Shown here piece by piece: positions 8,892 to 16,866 of a stretch of 64,000 bases of DNA (the stretch's first letter is position 1; each line of letters opens with the position of its first letter). Position numbers and translations under genes: made by a program. The notes below the pieces were generated by a model that worked only from the letters and a program-made list of their open reading frames with translations, did not search any database and was not told the DNA's origin. The stretch lies in assembly GCF_014205165.1 (NCBI RefSeq), contig NZ_JACHMZ010000001.1, positions 496,001-560,000 on the forward strand, written 5' to 3'. The stretch comes from Micromonospora carbonacea (lineage in GTDB: Bacteria; Actinomycetota; Actinomycetes; Mycobacteriales; Micromonosporaceae).

Positions 8892-9743
8892 ATGCGTCGT
8901 CCCCAGCTGGACATCCAGCTGAAGACCCCCGACCAGATCGAGAAGATGCGCGCCGCCGGCCTCGTGGTGGCCGAGGCGCTGCGTCGGATGCGGGAGGCGG
9001 TGGCCCCCGGGGTCAGCACCGCCGACCTGGACGCGATCGCCGAGTCGACCATCCGGGAGGCGGGGGCCGTCCCGTCGTTCAAGGGCTACCACGGCTTCCC
9101 GGCCTCGATCTGCTCGTCGGTCAACGAGCAGGTGGTGCATGCGATCCCGTCGCCGGCCCAGGTGCTCCGCGAGGGTGACCTGATCTCGATCGACTGCGGC
9201 GCGGTGCTGGATGGCTGGCACGGCGACGCGGCGATCACGGTCGGCGTGGGGGAGGGCGACCCGGCGCTGCTGAAGATGGCCGCGGTGGCCGAGGACGCGA
9301 TGTGGGCCGGGATCGCCGCGGCGGCGCGCGGGGCGGCCAGCGGCCGGGGCCGGCTCACCGACATCTCGCACGCGGTGGAGAACGCGGTCCGCCGGGGCGG
9401 CCGGTACGGCATCGTCGACGGGTACGGCGGGCACGGCATCGGCACCGAGATGCACCAGGACCCGCACGTGCTCAACCACGGCCGGCCCGGCAAGGGCCCC
9501 CGGCTGGTGCCGGGCCTGGCGCTGGCCATCGAGCCGATGATCACGATGGGCTCGCCCCGGACGGTGGAGCTGGCCGACGGCTGGACCGTGGTCACCCGGG
9601 ACGGGTCGATGGCGGTGCACGTCGAGCACTCGATGGCGCTGCTCCCGGACGGGGTCTGGGTGCTGACCGCGTTCGACGGCGGCCGGGCGCGCCTGGGCGA
9701 CCTCGTGACCGCCCGCCAGCCCGCCGACTCGCCGGCGATCTGA
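8892..9743 (+). CDS. map: Methionine aminopeptidase, type I
   Basis: Removes the initiator methionine from nascent proteins; a two-metal enzyme. The start is the ATG giving MRRPQLDIQLKTPDQIEKM (283 residues); GAAAGG stands upstream, and the in-frame sequence further upstream is not conserved. Metal-ligand regions are visible: SIDCGAVLDGWHGDAAIT (the two Asp), GGHGIG (His), EPMIT (Glu) and VEHS (Glu). No N-terminal zinc-finger/SH3 extension is present. infA lies 286 bp downstream. Confidence 0.95.
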   Translation: MRRPQLDIQLKTPDQIEKMRAAGLVVAEALRRMREAVAPGVSTADLDAIAESTIREAGAVPSFKGYHGFPASICSSVNEQVVHAIPSPAQVLREGDLISIDCGAVLDGWHGDAAITVGVGEGDPALLKMAAVAEDAMWAGIAAAARGAASGRGRLTDISHAVENAVRRGGRYGIVDGYGGHGIGTEMHQDPHVLNHGRPGKGPRLVPGLALAIEPMITMGSPRTVELADGWTVVTRDGSMAVHVEHSMALLPDGVWVLTAFDGGRARLGDLVTARQPADSPAI

Positions 9744-9785
9744 CCGTCGGGGGCCGGGGAGATCGGCCGTTCGGGGTGACCCCGG

Positions 9786-9908
9786 TCACTCCCGGCTCGG
9801 GTCGGGGCGGAAATACTCCGGCCGGGTGACCTGGCGGGTGGCCGGTTTGGCGGCGGCGTGCAGGCGGGCGTACACTTTCTGATCGGCGCACAGCGTCCAC
9901 TCCGGCAT
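9786..9908 (-). CDS. Possible 40-residue protein in the map-infA gap
   Basis: A short minus-strand frame from an ATG gives [20 protein letters not shown] and ends [11 protein letters not shown]. About nine in ten codons end in G or C, like real genes in this genome, and the composition (Tyr, Trp, charged residues) looks protein-like. An AGGGTGG lies just before the ATG. I do not recognise the family. High GC alone produces many false frames here, so this is a weak call. Confidence 0.3.
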   Translation of the reverse strand: MPEWTLCADQKVYARLHAAAKPATRQVTRPEYFRPDPSRE

Positions 9909-10029
9909 GCCCACCCTGCGCTTCGGTGGGGCCGGAGCCGCGGCTGGCGCGGGCACCCGATCACCGTCGGGGGCCCGTGTAAGACGTTGTGGGCCGTCCG
10001 GAGTAACCGACGTCAGGACAGCGGAGGAC

Positions 10030-10251
10030 ATGCCGAAAAAAGACGGAGCCATCGAGATCGAGGGTCGGGTCATCGAGCCCCTGCCGAACGCCATGTTCCG
10101 GGTGGAGCTCGCGAACGGTCACAAGGTGCTGGCTCACATCAGTGGCAAGATGCGGCAGCACTACATCCGCATCCTGCCGGAGGACCGCGTCGTCGTCGAA
10201 CTCTCGCCGTACGACCTGACCCGCGGGCGCATCGTCTACCGCTACAAGTAA
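10030..10251 (+). CDS. infA: Translation initiation factor IF-1
   Basis: OB-fold factor that binds the 30S A site during initiation. The 73-residue product matches the family throughout: [57 protein letters not shown] split across the fold, ending YRYK. The correct start is the internal ATG with Shine-Dalgarno GCGGAGGAC; a longer upstream extension is not conserved. It heads the infA-rpmJ-rpsM-rpsK-rpsD-rpoA-rplQ cluster. The 286-bp upstream gap must hold its promoter, but no convincing -35/-10 pair was identified. Confidence 0.96.
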   Translation: MPKKDGAIEIEGRVIEPLPNAMFRVELANGHKVLAHISGKMRQHYIRILPEDRVVVELSPYDLTRGRIVYRYK

Positions 10252-10347
10252 GCGACCTGACGACGGCCGGGTAGTCCCCGTGTCCGTCCTCGACGTCCGG
10301 CGTCGCGCGTCGTCGCGCCTCCGGGCCAGATGGGAAGTAAGGCAACC

Positions 10348-10461
10348 GTGAAGGTCAAGCCGAGCGTCAAGAGGATCTGCAACAAGTGCCGGGTCATCCG
10401 CCGGCACGGCCGGGTCATGGTCATCTGCAGCGACCCGCGCCACAAGCAGCGCCAGGGCTGA
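10348..10461 (+). CDS. rpmJ: 50S ribosomal protein L36 (zinc-binding form)
   Basis: Smallest ribosomal protein, 37 residues, read from a [23 protein letters not shown] and ending DPRHKQRQG. The zinc ligands CNKC, a later Cys and a His are all present, so it is the C+ form, matching the zinc-type S14 upstream. The gene sits in its usual place between infA and rpsM. Confidence 0.96.
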   Translation: MKVKPSVKRICNKCRVIRRHGRVMVICSDPRHKQRQG

Positions 10462-10467
10462 TCCAGC

Positions 10468-10497
10468 CCGACCGACCGTGAGTCCACGGCCGGTCGG
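10468..10497. terminator. Hairpin after rpmJ
   Basis: 13-bp stem with one mismatch (10468-10480 with 10485-10497) and a 4-nt loop AGTC, beginning 6 bp after the rpmJ stop. The remainder of the 256-bp gap to rpsM is GC-rich with further partial inverted repeats. A TTGACC at 10582 has no matching -10, so the rpsM promoter is not resolved. Confidence 0.5.
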
Positions 10498-10717
10498 TCC
10501 GGTCCCGGCGTCGCAGATCCAGCCAACACATCATCAGCTCGTCCCAGCCGCGAGCGGTGCGCATCGCGTACCCCTGCGTGGTTGACCCCCGGTCGGAGGC
10601 CGGGGCCCGCTCGGGCAGCGGTCGTTCCTCCCGGCGCCACGGCGCCGGTCGGACGACCGGAGCGGGGTGGGGCGGGTGCAGACCTCCGCCAGGAAACCAC
10701 AAGGAGTACGCCCGCAC

Positions 10718-11098
10718 ATGGCTCGTCTAGTCGGCGTGGACCTCCCCCGCGAGAAGCGGATGGAGATCGCGCTCACCTACATCTTCGGGGTCGGCCGCAC
10801 CCGTGCCCTGGAGACGCTCGCCGCGACCGGTATCTCGCCGGACAAGCGCGCTCGGGACCTCACGGACGAGGAGCTGGTCCAGCTCCGCGACCACATCGAG
10901 GGCAACTACAAGGTTGAAGGCGACCTGCGCCGCGAGGTCGCCGCTGACATCCGCCGCAAGGTCGAGATCGGCTGCTACGCCGGTATCCGCCACCGCCGTG
11001 GTCTCCCGGTGCGTGGCCAGCGGACGCGGACCAACGCCCGCACCCGCAAGGGCCCGAAGCGGACCGTCGCCGGCAAGAAGAAGCCCGGCAAGAAGTAA
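10718..11098 (+). CDS. rpsM: 30S ribosomal protein S13
   Basis: Head protein of the small subunit that contacts the P-site tRNA and forms bridges to L5. The 126-residue product starts [20 protein letters not shown] at an ATG preceded by AAGGAG; the open frame upstream is not conserved. The helix-two-turns-helix segment [10 protein letters not shown] and the signature [15 protein letters not shown] are intact, followed by the basic tail. Confidence 0.96.
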   Translation: MARLVGVDLPREKRMEIALTYIFGVGRTRALETLAATGISPDKRARDLTDEELVQLRDHIEGNYKVEGDLRREVAADIRRKVEIGCYAGIRHRRGLPVRGQRTRTNARTRKGPKRTVAGKKKPGKK

Positions 11099-11116
11099 TT
11101 AGGAGCGCACAGACTT

Positions 11117-11524
11117 ATGCCACCGAAGGCTCGTGCCGGAGCCGCCGTCAAGAAGGTCCGGCGCAAGGAACGCAAGAACGTCGCCCACGGGCAGGCGCAC
11201 ATCAAGAGCACCTTCAACAACACCATCGTGTCCATCACGGACCCGACCGGTGCGGTCATCTCCTGGGCCTCGGCCGGCCAGGTGGGCTTCAAGGGCTCCC
11301 GCAAGTCGACCCCGTTCGCCGCGCAGCTGGCCGCCGAGGCCGCCGCGCGCCGGGCGATGGAGCACGGCATGCGCAAGGTCGACGTGTTCGTCAAGGGCCC
11401 CGGCTCCGGCCGGGAGACCGCCATCCGTTCGCTGCAGGCCGTCGGGCTGGAGGTCGGTCAGATTTCCGACGTGACCCCGCAGCCGCACAACGGGTGCCGT
11501 CCGCCGAAGCGTCGCCGGGTCTGA
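11117..11524 (+). CDS. rpsK: 30S ribosomal protein S11
   Basis: Platform protein of the small subunit near the mRNA exit. The 135-residue product has the family segments [56 protein letters not shown] and the C-terminal [13 protein letters not shown], which is nearly invariant in bacteria. It lies 18 bp downstream of rpsM and 14 bp upstream of rpsD. Confidence 0.97.
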
Positions 11525-11538
11525 GAGGTTAGAGAGAG

Positions 11539-12165
11539 ATGGCTCGTTACACCGGTGCTGACTGCCGCCGTTGCCGGCGGGAGAAGATGAAGCTGTTCCT
11601 CAAGGGCAGCAAGTGCGATGGCCCGAAGTGCCCGTTCGAGTCCCGGCCGTTCCCGCCCGGGCAGCACGGCCGCGGCCGCACGAAGGAGACGGAGTACCTG
11701 CTCCAGCTCCGTGAGAAGCAGAAGGCCCGCCGCGTCTACGGCGTGCTGGAGAAGCAGTTCCGCGGTTACTACGAGGAGGCCGTGGCCAAGCAGGCCAAGA
11801 CCGGTGAGGTCCTCCTGCAGATCCTCGAGTCGCGGCTGGACAACGTGGTCTACCGGGCCGGCTACGCCAAGTCCCGGGACATGGCCCGCCAGCTGGTCAA
11901 GCACGGTCACTTCACGGTGAACGGCAAGAAGGTCGACATCCCGTCGTACCGCGTCAAGGAGCACGACATCATCGAGGTCCGGGGCAAGAGCAAGGAGCTC
12001 ACCCCGTTCATCGTGGCGCAGGCCGAGGCCGGCTCCAAGACGGTTCCGGCGTGGCTGGAGGCCATCCCGAGCCAGATGAAGGTGCTCGTGCACTCGCTCC
12101 CGGCCCGCCAGGTGATCGACACCCAGGTCCAGGAGCAGCTGATCGTCGAGCTCTACTCCAAGTAG
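11539..12165 (+). CDS. rpsD: 30S ribosomal protein S4
   Basis: 16S rRNA nucleation protein. The 208-residue product carries an N-terminal zinc-ribbon-like set of cysteines ([16 protein letters not shown]), then the S4 RNA-binding domain with [20 protein letters not shown] and [17 protein letters not shown]. The Cys-containing N-terminus indicates a zinc-binding S4, in keeping with the zinc-type S14 and L36. A 98-bp gap with a strong hairpin separates it from rpoA. Confidence 0.97.
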   Translation: MARYTGADCRRCRREKMKLFLKGSKCDGPKCPFESRPFPPGQHGRGRTKETEYLLQLREKQKARRVYGVLEKQFRGYYEEAVAKQAKTGEVLLQILESRLDNVVYRAGYAKSRDMARQLVKHGHFTVNGKKVDIPSYRVKEHDIIEVRGKSKELTPFIVAQAEAGSKTVPAWLEAIPSQMKVLVHSLPARQVIDTQVQEQLIVELYSK

Positions 12166-12178
12166 TCGGGCTCGTTGC

Positions 12179-12206
12179 GGTGGTCCGCCCTGCGGGGCGG
12201 ACCACC
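12179..12206. terminator. Perfect hairpin in the rpsD-rpoA gap
   Basis: 12-bp perfect stem GGTGGTCCGCCC/GGGCGGACCACC with a TGCG tetraloop, starting 14 bp after the rpsD stop. No T-tract follows. It probably attenuates ribosomal transcripts relative to rpoA or sets an RNA processing end; this role is inferred. Confidence 0.5.
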
Positions 12207-12263
12207 GGAACGGTTTGTGTCGCGGACGTCAAATAGCGGGCGTCCCGGAAGAGAAGAGAAGAC

Positions 12264-13286
12264 ATGCTCATCAGCCAGCGACCGTCTCTGTCCGAAGAGT
12301 CGATCAACGAGACCCGCTCCCGGTTCACCATCGAGCCGCTGGAGCCGGGCTTCGGCTACACCCTGGGCAACTCGCTGCGGCGCACGCTGCTGTCGTCGAT
12401 CCCGGGTGCGGCGGTCACCTCCATCAAGATCGACGGCGTGCTGCACGAGTTCACCACGATCCCCGGCGTCAAGGAGGACGTGGTCGAGCTCGTCATGAAC
12501 ATCAAGGAGCTGTGCGTCAGCTCCGAGCACGACGAGCCGGTCAGCATGTACCTGCGCAAGCAGGGCCCGGGCGACGTGACGGCGGGCGACATCCAGCCCC
12601 CGGCCGGCGTCTCGGTGCACAACCCGGACCTGAAGCTCGCCACCCTCAACGGCAAGGGCCGGCTCGACATGGAGCTGACCGTCGAGCGGGGTCGCGGCTA
12701 CGTGACGGCGGCGCAGAACAAGCAGGCCGGCGCCGAGATCGGCCGGATCCCGGTCGACTCGATCTACTCGCCGGTGCTGAAGGTGACGTACCGCGTCGAG
12801 GCGACCCGGGTCGAGCAGCGGACCGACTTCGACCGGCTGATCATCGACGTCGAGACCAAGCCGTCGATGGGCCCGCGCACCGCGCTGGCCTCCGCCGGTT
12901 CGACGCTGGTGGAGCTCTTCGGGCTGGCCCGGGAGCTGGACGAGACCGCCGAGGGCATCGACATCGGGCCGTCCCCGCAGGACGCGCAGCTCGCGGCGGA
13001 CCTGGCCCTGCCGATCGAGGAGCTGGACCTGACCGTCCGCTCCTACAACTGCCTCAAGCGCGAGGGCATCAACTCCGTTGGTGAGCTCATCGGGCGCACC
13101 GAGGCCGACCTCCTCGACATTCGCAACTTCGGCCAGAAGTCGATCGACGAGGTCAAGATGAAGCTCGCCGGGATGGGTCTGGGGCTGAAGGACTCGGCTC
13201 CGAACTTCGACCCGGCGCACGTCGTGGACACCTTCGGCGAGGCCGACTACGACACCGACGACTACCGCGAGACCGAGCAGCTCTAG
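12264..13286 (+). CDS. rpoA: DNA-directed RNA polymerase subunit alpha
   Basis: Scaffold for RNA polymerase assembly and activator/UP-element contact. The 340-residue product has the N-terminal dimerisation domain ([20 protein letters not shown] around residues 22-41, the insert with [10 protein letters not shown]) and the C-terminal domain ([38 protein letters not shown]). Length and domain order are standard. A purine-rich GAAGAGAAGA stands before the ATG. It sits between rpsD and rplQ as in most bacteria. Confidence 0.98.
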   Translation: MLISQRPSLSEESINETRSRFTIEPLEPGFGYTLGNSLRRTLLSSIPGAAVTSIKIDGVLHEFTTIPGVKEDVVELVMNIKELCVSSEHDEPVSMYLRKQGPGDVTAGDIQPPAGVSVHNPDLKLATLNGKGRLDMELTVERGRGYVTAAQNKQAGAEIGRIPVDSIYSPVLKVTYRVEATRVEQRTDFDRLIIDVETKPSMGPRTALASAGSTLVELFGLARELDETAEGIDIGPSPQDAQLAADLALPIEELDLTVRSYNCLKREGINSVGELIGRTEADLLDIRNFGQKSIDEVKMKLAGMGLGLKDSAPNFDPAHVVDTFGEADYDTDDYRETEQL

Positions 13287-13320
13287 TCCGCGCTGCCGCC
13301 ACACCTGAGGAGCACCAAGC

Positions 13321-13887
13321 ATGCCCACGCCCACCAAGGGCCCCCGCCTCGGCGGCAGCCCCGCGCACGAGCGGCTGATGCTGGCCAACCTGGCCACCGC
13401 GCTGTTCCAGCACGGCAAGATCAAGACCACCGAGACGAAGGCCCGGCGGCTGCGTCCGCTGGCCGAGCAGCTCATCACCAAGGCCAAGCGGGGCGACCTC
13501 GCCTCCCGTCGGCGGGTGCTGGGCGTCGTCAAGGACAAGGACGTGGTCTACTCCCTGTTCGACCAGATCGCGCCCCGGTACGCCAACCGCCCGGGTGGCT
13601 ACACCCGGATCGTGAAGACCGGTCCGCGCAAGGGCGACAACGCTCCGATGGCGATCATCGAGCTGGTCGAGGAGCTCCAGGTCGCCGAGCCGAAGGCGAA
13701 CAAGAAGACCGCCGCCCGCAAGGCCGCGCAGCAGGACAAGGTCGAGGCGCTCGCCCCGGCCGAGGAGACCCCGGCGTCGGCCCAGGCCGACCAGGACTCC
13801 GAGGCGCCGGTGTCGGCGTCCGGTGACACCGCCGCCGCCCGCGAGGACAGCGACGAGGCCGCCGAGGGCACCGAGAACAAGGCCTGA
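13321..13887 (+). CDS. rplQ: 50S ribosomal protein L17 with long C-terminal tail
   Basis: Large-subunit protein near the exit tunnel. The core, about residues 1-120, shows [55 protein letters not shown] and the ELVE end. A tail of about 65 residues rich in Ala, Glu, Asp and Lys follows. Many bacterial L17 proteins stop near 120 residues, so the 188-residue form is long, as in other actinobacteria. It closes the alpha operon; a perfect 13-bp terminator-like hairpin follows the stop. Confidence 0.95.
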   Translation: MPTPTKGPRLGGSPAHERLMLANLATALFQHGKIKTTETKARRLRPLAEQLITKAKRGDLASRRRVLGVVKDKDVVYSLFDQIAPRYANRPGGYTRIVKTGPRKGDNAPMAIIELVEELQVAEPKANKKTAARKAAQQDKVEALAPAEETPASAQADQDSEAPVSASGDTAAAREDSDEAAEGTENKA

Positions 13888-13902
13888 GCAAACGGCAGCA
13901 CC

Positions 13903-13941
13903 GTCGGGCCCGGCATCCCTTCCTGGGGTGCCGGGCCCGAC
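13903..13941. terminator. Hairpin between rplQ and truA
   Basis: 13-bp perfect stem GTCGGGCCCGGCA/TGCCGGGCCCGAC, extendable by CCC/GGG inside the loop. It starts 15 bp after the rplQ stop and ends 17 bp before the preferred truA GTG. It likely terminates the alpha-operon transcript in part, with truA expressed by read-through. Confidence 0.6.
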
Positions 13942-13958
13942 CCATGAGGAGGTACGAG

Positions 13959-14804
13959 GTGGACGAGCGGGTCCGGCTGCGGCTGGCGGTCGCGTACGAC
14001 GGGACCGGTTTCTCCGGCTGGGCGGCCCAGCCGACCCGGCGGACGGTGGCCGGCGTGCTCGCCGAGACCCTGGACCTGGTCCTCGGCGCGGGCGTGGCGA
14101 CGGGGCTGACCGTGGCCGGCCGGACCGACGCCGGGGTGCACGCCACCGGTCAGGTCTGCCACCTCGACCTGCCGGCCGCCGTGTGGCGCGAGCACGAGGG
14201 GCGGCTGCTGCGCCGGCTGGCCCGGCTGCTCCCCACCGACGTGCGGGTGCGGGCGATGACGCCGGTGCCGGCGGACTTCGACGCCCGGTTCTCGGCGACC
14301 TACCGGCGCTACGAGTACCGGGTGACCGACGCGCCGTTCGGGGCCGAGCCGCTGCGCCGGCACGAGGTGCTGGCCTGGCCGAGGCCGCTCGACCTCGACC
14401 TGCTCAACGCCGCCGCGGCGGGGCTGGTGGGGGAGCACGACTTCGCCGCGTACTGCCGGCGCAAGGAGCACGCCACCACCCTGCGCGAGGTGACCCGGCT
14501 GGACTGGCGGCGCGACCCCGACGGGCTGCTGGTCGCCACCGTCCAGGCCGACGCGTTCTGTCAGGCGATGGTGCGCAGCCTGGTCGGGGCGATGCTGGTG
14601 GCGGGGGACGGGCGGCGTCCGGTGCAGTGGCCGGGCAGCCTGCTGACCCGGCGGGAGCGGTCCAGCGAGGTGACGGTGGCCCCGGCGCACGGGCTCACGC
14701 TGGTCGCCGTCGGCTATCCCGACGACCCGGCCGAGTACGCCCGCCGCGCCGAGGCGACCCGCCGGCTCCGCGTCCCCACGGGCGGGCTCGCCGTCGAGGG
14801 CTGA
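13959..14804 (+). CDS. truA: tRNA pseudouridine(38-40) synthase
   Basis: Converts uridines 38-40 of the tRNA anticodon arm to pseudouridine. The catalytic Asp lies in AGRTDAGVHATGQVCH. The N-terminal LRLAVAYDGTGFSGWAAQP and the segment FSATYRRYEYRV are typical. I place the start at the GTG giving MDERVRLRLAV (281 residues), because AGGAGG stands six bases before it. An in-frame ATG five codons upstream would have its ribosome-binding region buried in the preceding hairpin. The gene follows rplQ as in many genomes. Confidence 0.94.
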   Translation: MDERVRLRLAVAYDGTGFSGWAAQPTRRTVAGVLAETLDLVLGAGVATGLTVAGRTDAGVHATGQVCHLDLPAAVWREHEGRLLRRLARLLPTDVRVRAMTPVPADFDARFSATYRRYEYRVTDAPFGAEPLRRHEVLAWPRPLDLDLLNAAAAGLVGEHDFAAYCRRKEHATTLREVTRLDWRRDPDGLLVATVQADAFCQAMVRSLVGAMLVAGDGRRPVQWPGSLLTRRERSSEVTVAPAHGLTLVAVGYPDDPAEYARRAEATRRLRVPTGGLAVEG

Positions 14805-14831
14805 GAGCCCCCGGCCGTTCCCGCCGTCGTT

Positions 14832-15926
14832 TCAGTCGTTCTCGCTGTCGTTCTCGTCGCTGTCGTTGTCGCGCTCGCTGGGGGTGGCCGTCGGCTGCTC
14901 GGCGCTGCCGCCGGTGGCCCGGCGCTCCAGCACCCCCTTGGTGAGGTGCGTCTCGATCAGGTCGAAGAGGATCTCGCGTACCGCCGGGTCGGCGGCCTTC
15001 ACCGGCGCGCCGTCGGCGCGGACCACGAGGCAGTACGCGAGGTAGTGGCCGCGTACCTGCCAGCCGACCCGGGCCGGGGCCTCGGTCAGCGCCTCGGTGT
15101 CGTCCCCGGCCGGCAGGCCACGGAAGCGGCCCTCCCGATCGTCGAGCAGTTGCCGCAGCCGGTCCCGGACGCGCTGTGCGGTGGCCTTGTCGGTGAGGTT
15201 GAACAGCCCGGCGGTGAGCAGGTGCTCCCCGTCGGGGGAGCGCAGGCTCGCCCGGACCACCTGGTTGCAGCCGAGCGTGGCGAGCAGGTCCGCCACCTCG
15301 CCGCTGGCGGCGAGCGCGCAGCTTCCGCTGGACTGGGTCTTGAGCACCTCGTACGGCTCCGCGCCGTCGTCGACCGTGACCTGCCGGCCGGGGAAGACCT
15401 CCTTGACCGTCAGGGGAGCGGAGTCGGTGTCCCGGGAGTCGATGTCCTGCCGTTCGGTCGCGGACGGCGACGGGGCGGCGGCGGCCGGCGGGCTCGGCGC
15501 GACCTGGGGGTCGGTGGCCCGGTCGGCCAGCAGCGCGGCACCGCCGAGCCCGCAGAGGGCGAACAGCGCCAGGACCGCCGCCCCGCCGAACACCACCTGC
15601 CAGAGCCGGGCGCCGTGGCGGCCGCTGTCCCGGGCGCGCCGGGACCGGGGCAGGTGCAGCGGTTGCGTGGTGGCGTACCCGCCGGCCGGCGGGGCGGGTC
15701 GGTGCGCGGCCGGTGGCGGCGGGTAGGCCGCCGCCGGGGGCGAGGGCGGGGGCGGGGCGGCCGCGGGCAGCGCGATCCGGCTGGTCCGGGGCAGCGACGG
15801 CGTCGGGAAGCGGGACGGCGCGGGCCCGGTACGGGCGGGCGGGCGGTTCCAGGCCACCGACAGGTCCGACCCCGACCCGGGGTGCCCCTCGAAAGCGTCC
15901 TCATCGGACTCGTACCGATACACCAT
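14832..15926 (-). CDS. Membrane-anchored hypothetical protein
   Basis: Unrecognised 364-residue protein starting MVYRYESDEDAFEG. A Pro/Ala-rich cytoplasmic segment of about 100 residues precedes a single transmembrane helix (VVFGGAAVLALFALCGLGGA), then a Ser/Pro/Ala linker and a probable folded extracellular domain of about 150 residues containing three Cys. The C-terminus is an acidic Asn/Asp/Ser/Glu run. The ATG is chosen because TAGTCT lies exactly 7 nt before it, suggesting a leaderless mRNA; the longer in-frame extension upstream has no support. Convergent with truA, 27 bp apart. Topology suggests a surface or signalling role, but no function is assigned. Confidence 0.85.
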   Translation of the reverse strand: MVYRYESDEDAFEGHPGSGSDLSVAWNRPPARTGPAPSRFPTPSLPRTSRIALPAAAPPPPSPPAAAYPPPPAAHRPAPPAGGYATTQPLHLPRSRRARDSGRHGARLWQVVFGGAAVLALFALCGLGGAALLADRATDPQVAPSPPAAAAPSPSATERQDIDSRDTDSAPLTVKEVFPGRQVTVDDGAEPYEVLKTQSSGSCALAASGEVADLLATLGCNQVVRASLRSPDGEHLLTAGLFNLTDKATAQRVRDRLRQLLDDREGRFRGLPAGDDTEALTEAPARVGWQVRGHYLAYCLVVRADGAPVKAADPAVREILFDLIETHLTKGVLERRATGGSAEQPTATPSERDNDSDENDSEND

Positions 15927-15933
15927 GCGACCC

Positions 15934-15939
15934 AGACTA
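15934..15939 (-). promoter_or_regulatory. -10 element of a leaderless promoter (15926 gene)
   Basis: Read on the minus strand, TAGTCT is followed by 7 nt and then the ATG at 15926. This spacing puts the transcription start at or next to the start codon, the usual actinobacterial leaderless arrangement. Confidence 0.5.
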
Positions 15940-16081
15940 GGGGCTATTGTCCCTTTAGGGGGTAATACCCGGAAACTGTGGCAGGTCCGCCGGCCGCCGC
16001 CGGTGGGCACGCCGGCCGCGCCCCGCGCGCCGCCCGAGACCCCGCCCGGCGGACGGCGACACCAGTGCGAGAATGCCGGGC

Positions 16082-16687
16082 GTGACCGGCGACCACTACT
16101 TCACCGCTGAACCCGGAACCGCCGCCCGCCCCCGGGAGGTCGAGTTCACCGTCGCCGGGCGCGACTACACGCTGACCTCGGCCGGCGGGGTCTTCTCCGC
16201 CGCCCGCCTCGACCCCGGCACCGCTGTGCTGCTGCGCAAGGCCGACCTGCCGGCCCCCGACGCCGCCGGCGACCTGCTGGACCTGGGCTGCGGCTTCGGC
16301 CCGATCACCTGCGTGCTGGCCGGCAGCGCCCCGGCGGCCACCGTCTGGGCCGTCGACGTCAACGAACGGGCCCGGGCGCTCGCCGCCGCCAACGCCGAGC
16401 GGGTCGGCGCGGCCGACCGGGTCCGGGTCGCCGCCCCCGACGACGTGCCGGCCGACGTGACGTTCGCCCAGCTCTGGTCCAACCCGCCGATCCGCATCGG
16501 CAAGGAGGGCCTGCACGAGCTGCTGCTGCGCTGGCTGCCCCGGCTCGCCCCCGACGGCGTGGCCTGGCTGGTGGTCGCCCGCCACCTCGGCGGCGACTCG
16601 CTGCACCGCTGGCTGACCGAGCAGGGCTGGCAGGTGGGCCGGCACGCCAGCCAGAAGGGCTACCGGGTGCTGCGGGTCACCCGCTGA
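16082..16687 (+). CDS. Class I SAM-dependent methyltransferase, RsmC-like
   Basis: Methyltransferase with SAM motif I DLGCGFGP, the acidic VDVNERA motif II, and SNPPIRIGK, the NPP catalytic motif typical of RsmC/RlmG enzymes that methylate the N2 of guanine in rRNA. About 201 residues, equivalent to the catalytic half only; the N-terminal half of E. coli RsmC is absent, as is usual for small actinobacterial members. The GTG start is preferred over an ATG three codons upstream because GAGAAT lies 7 nt before it. The rRNA target is inferred from motifs alone. Confidence 0.85.
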   Translation: MTGDHYFTAEPGTAARPREVEFTVAGRDYTLTSAGGVFSAARLDPGTAVLLRKADLPAPDAAGDLLDLGCGFGPITCVLAGSAPAATVWAVDVNERARALAAANAERVGAADRVRVAAPDDVPADVTFAQLWSNPPIRIGKEGLHELLLRWLPRLAPDGVAWLVVARHLGGDSLHRWLTEQGWQVGRHASQKGYRVLRVTR

Positions 16688-16784
16688 CCGCGGCGGCCCC
16701 CGGCCGGGCGGCGGTCGCCCCGGCAACCGGCTGGCGCGGCCTGCCGGCAGTCGACCGTCGCCGCCGGCCGGCGACCGGTCGTCG

Positions 16785-16836
16785 CGGGCCGCCCGGTAAT
16801 CGGCTGTCGCCGGGCCGCCCGGTAATCGGCTGTCGC
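16785..16836. repeat. Perfect 26-bp tandem repeat, two copies
   Basis: Two identical 26-bp units (16785-16810 and 16811-16836) lie head to tail in the 179-bp gap before the ABC-F gene. Each contains GGTAATCGGCTGTCGC. A degenerate partial copy (CGGCAGTCGACCGTCGC) precedes them. They end about 18 bp before the likely -10 of the ABC-F gene, so they could affect its promoter; no function is known to me. Confidence 0.8.
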
Positions 16837-16866
16837 CAGGCCGGCCCGCTCAGGCAGGATGCCCGG

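Noticed and set aside
6674..9082. An 802-codon minus-strand frame over secY-adk-map
   Set aside because: Antisense shadow of three well-recognised plus-strand genes; composition is Arg/Asp/Val-rich and domain-free.
10582..10610. Promoter for rpsM from TTGACC
   Set aside because: The sequence 16-19 bp downstream is GCCCGC-like and offers no -10 hexamer.
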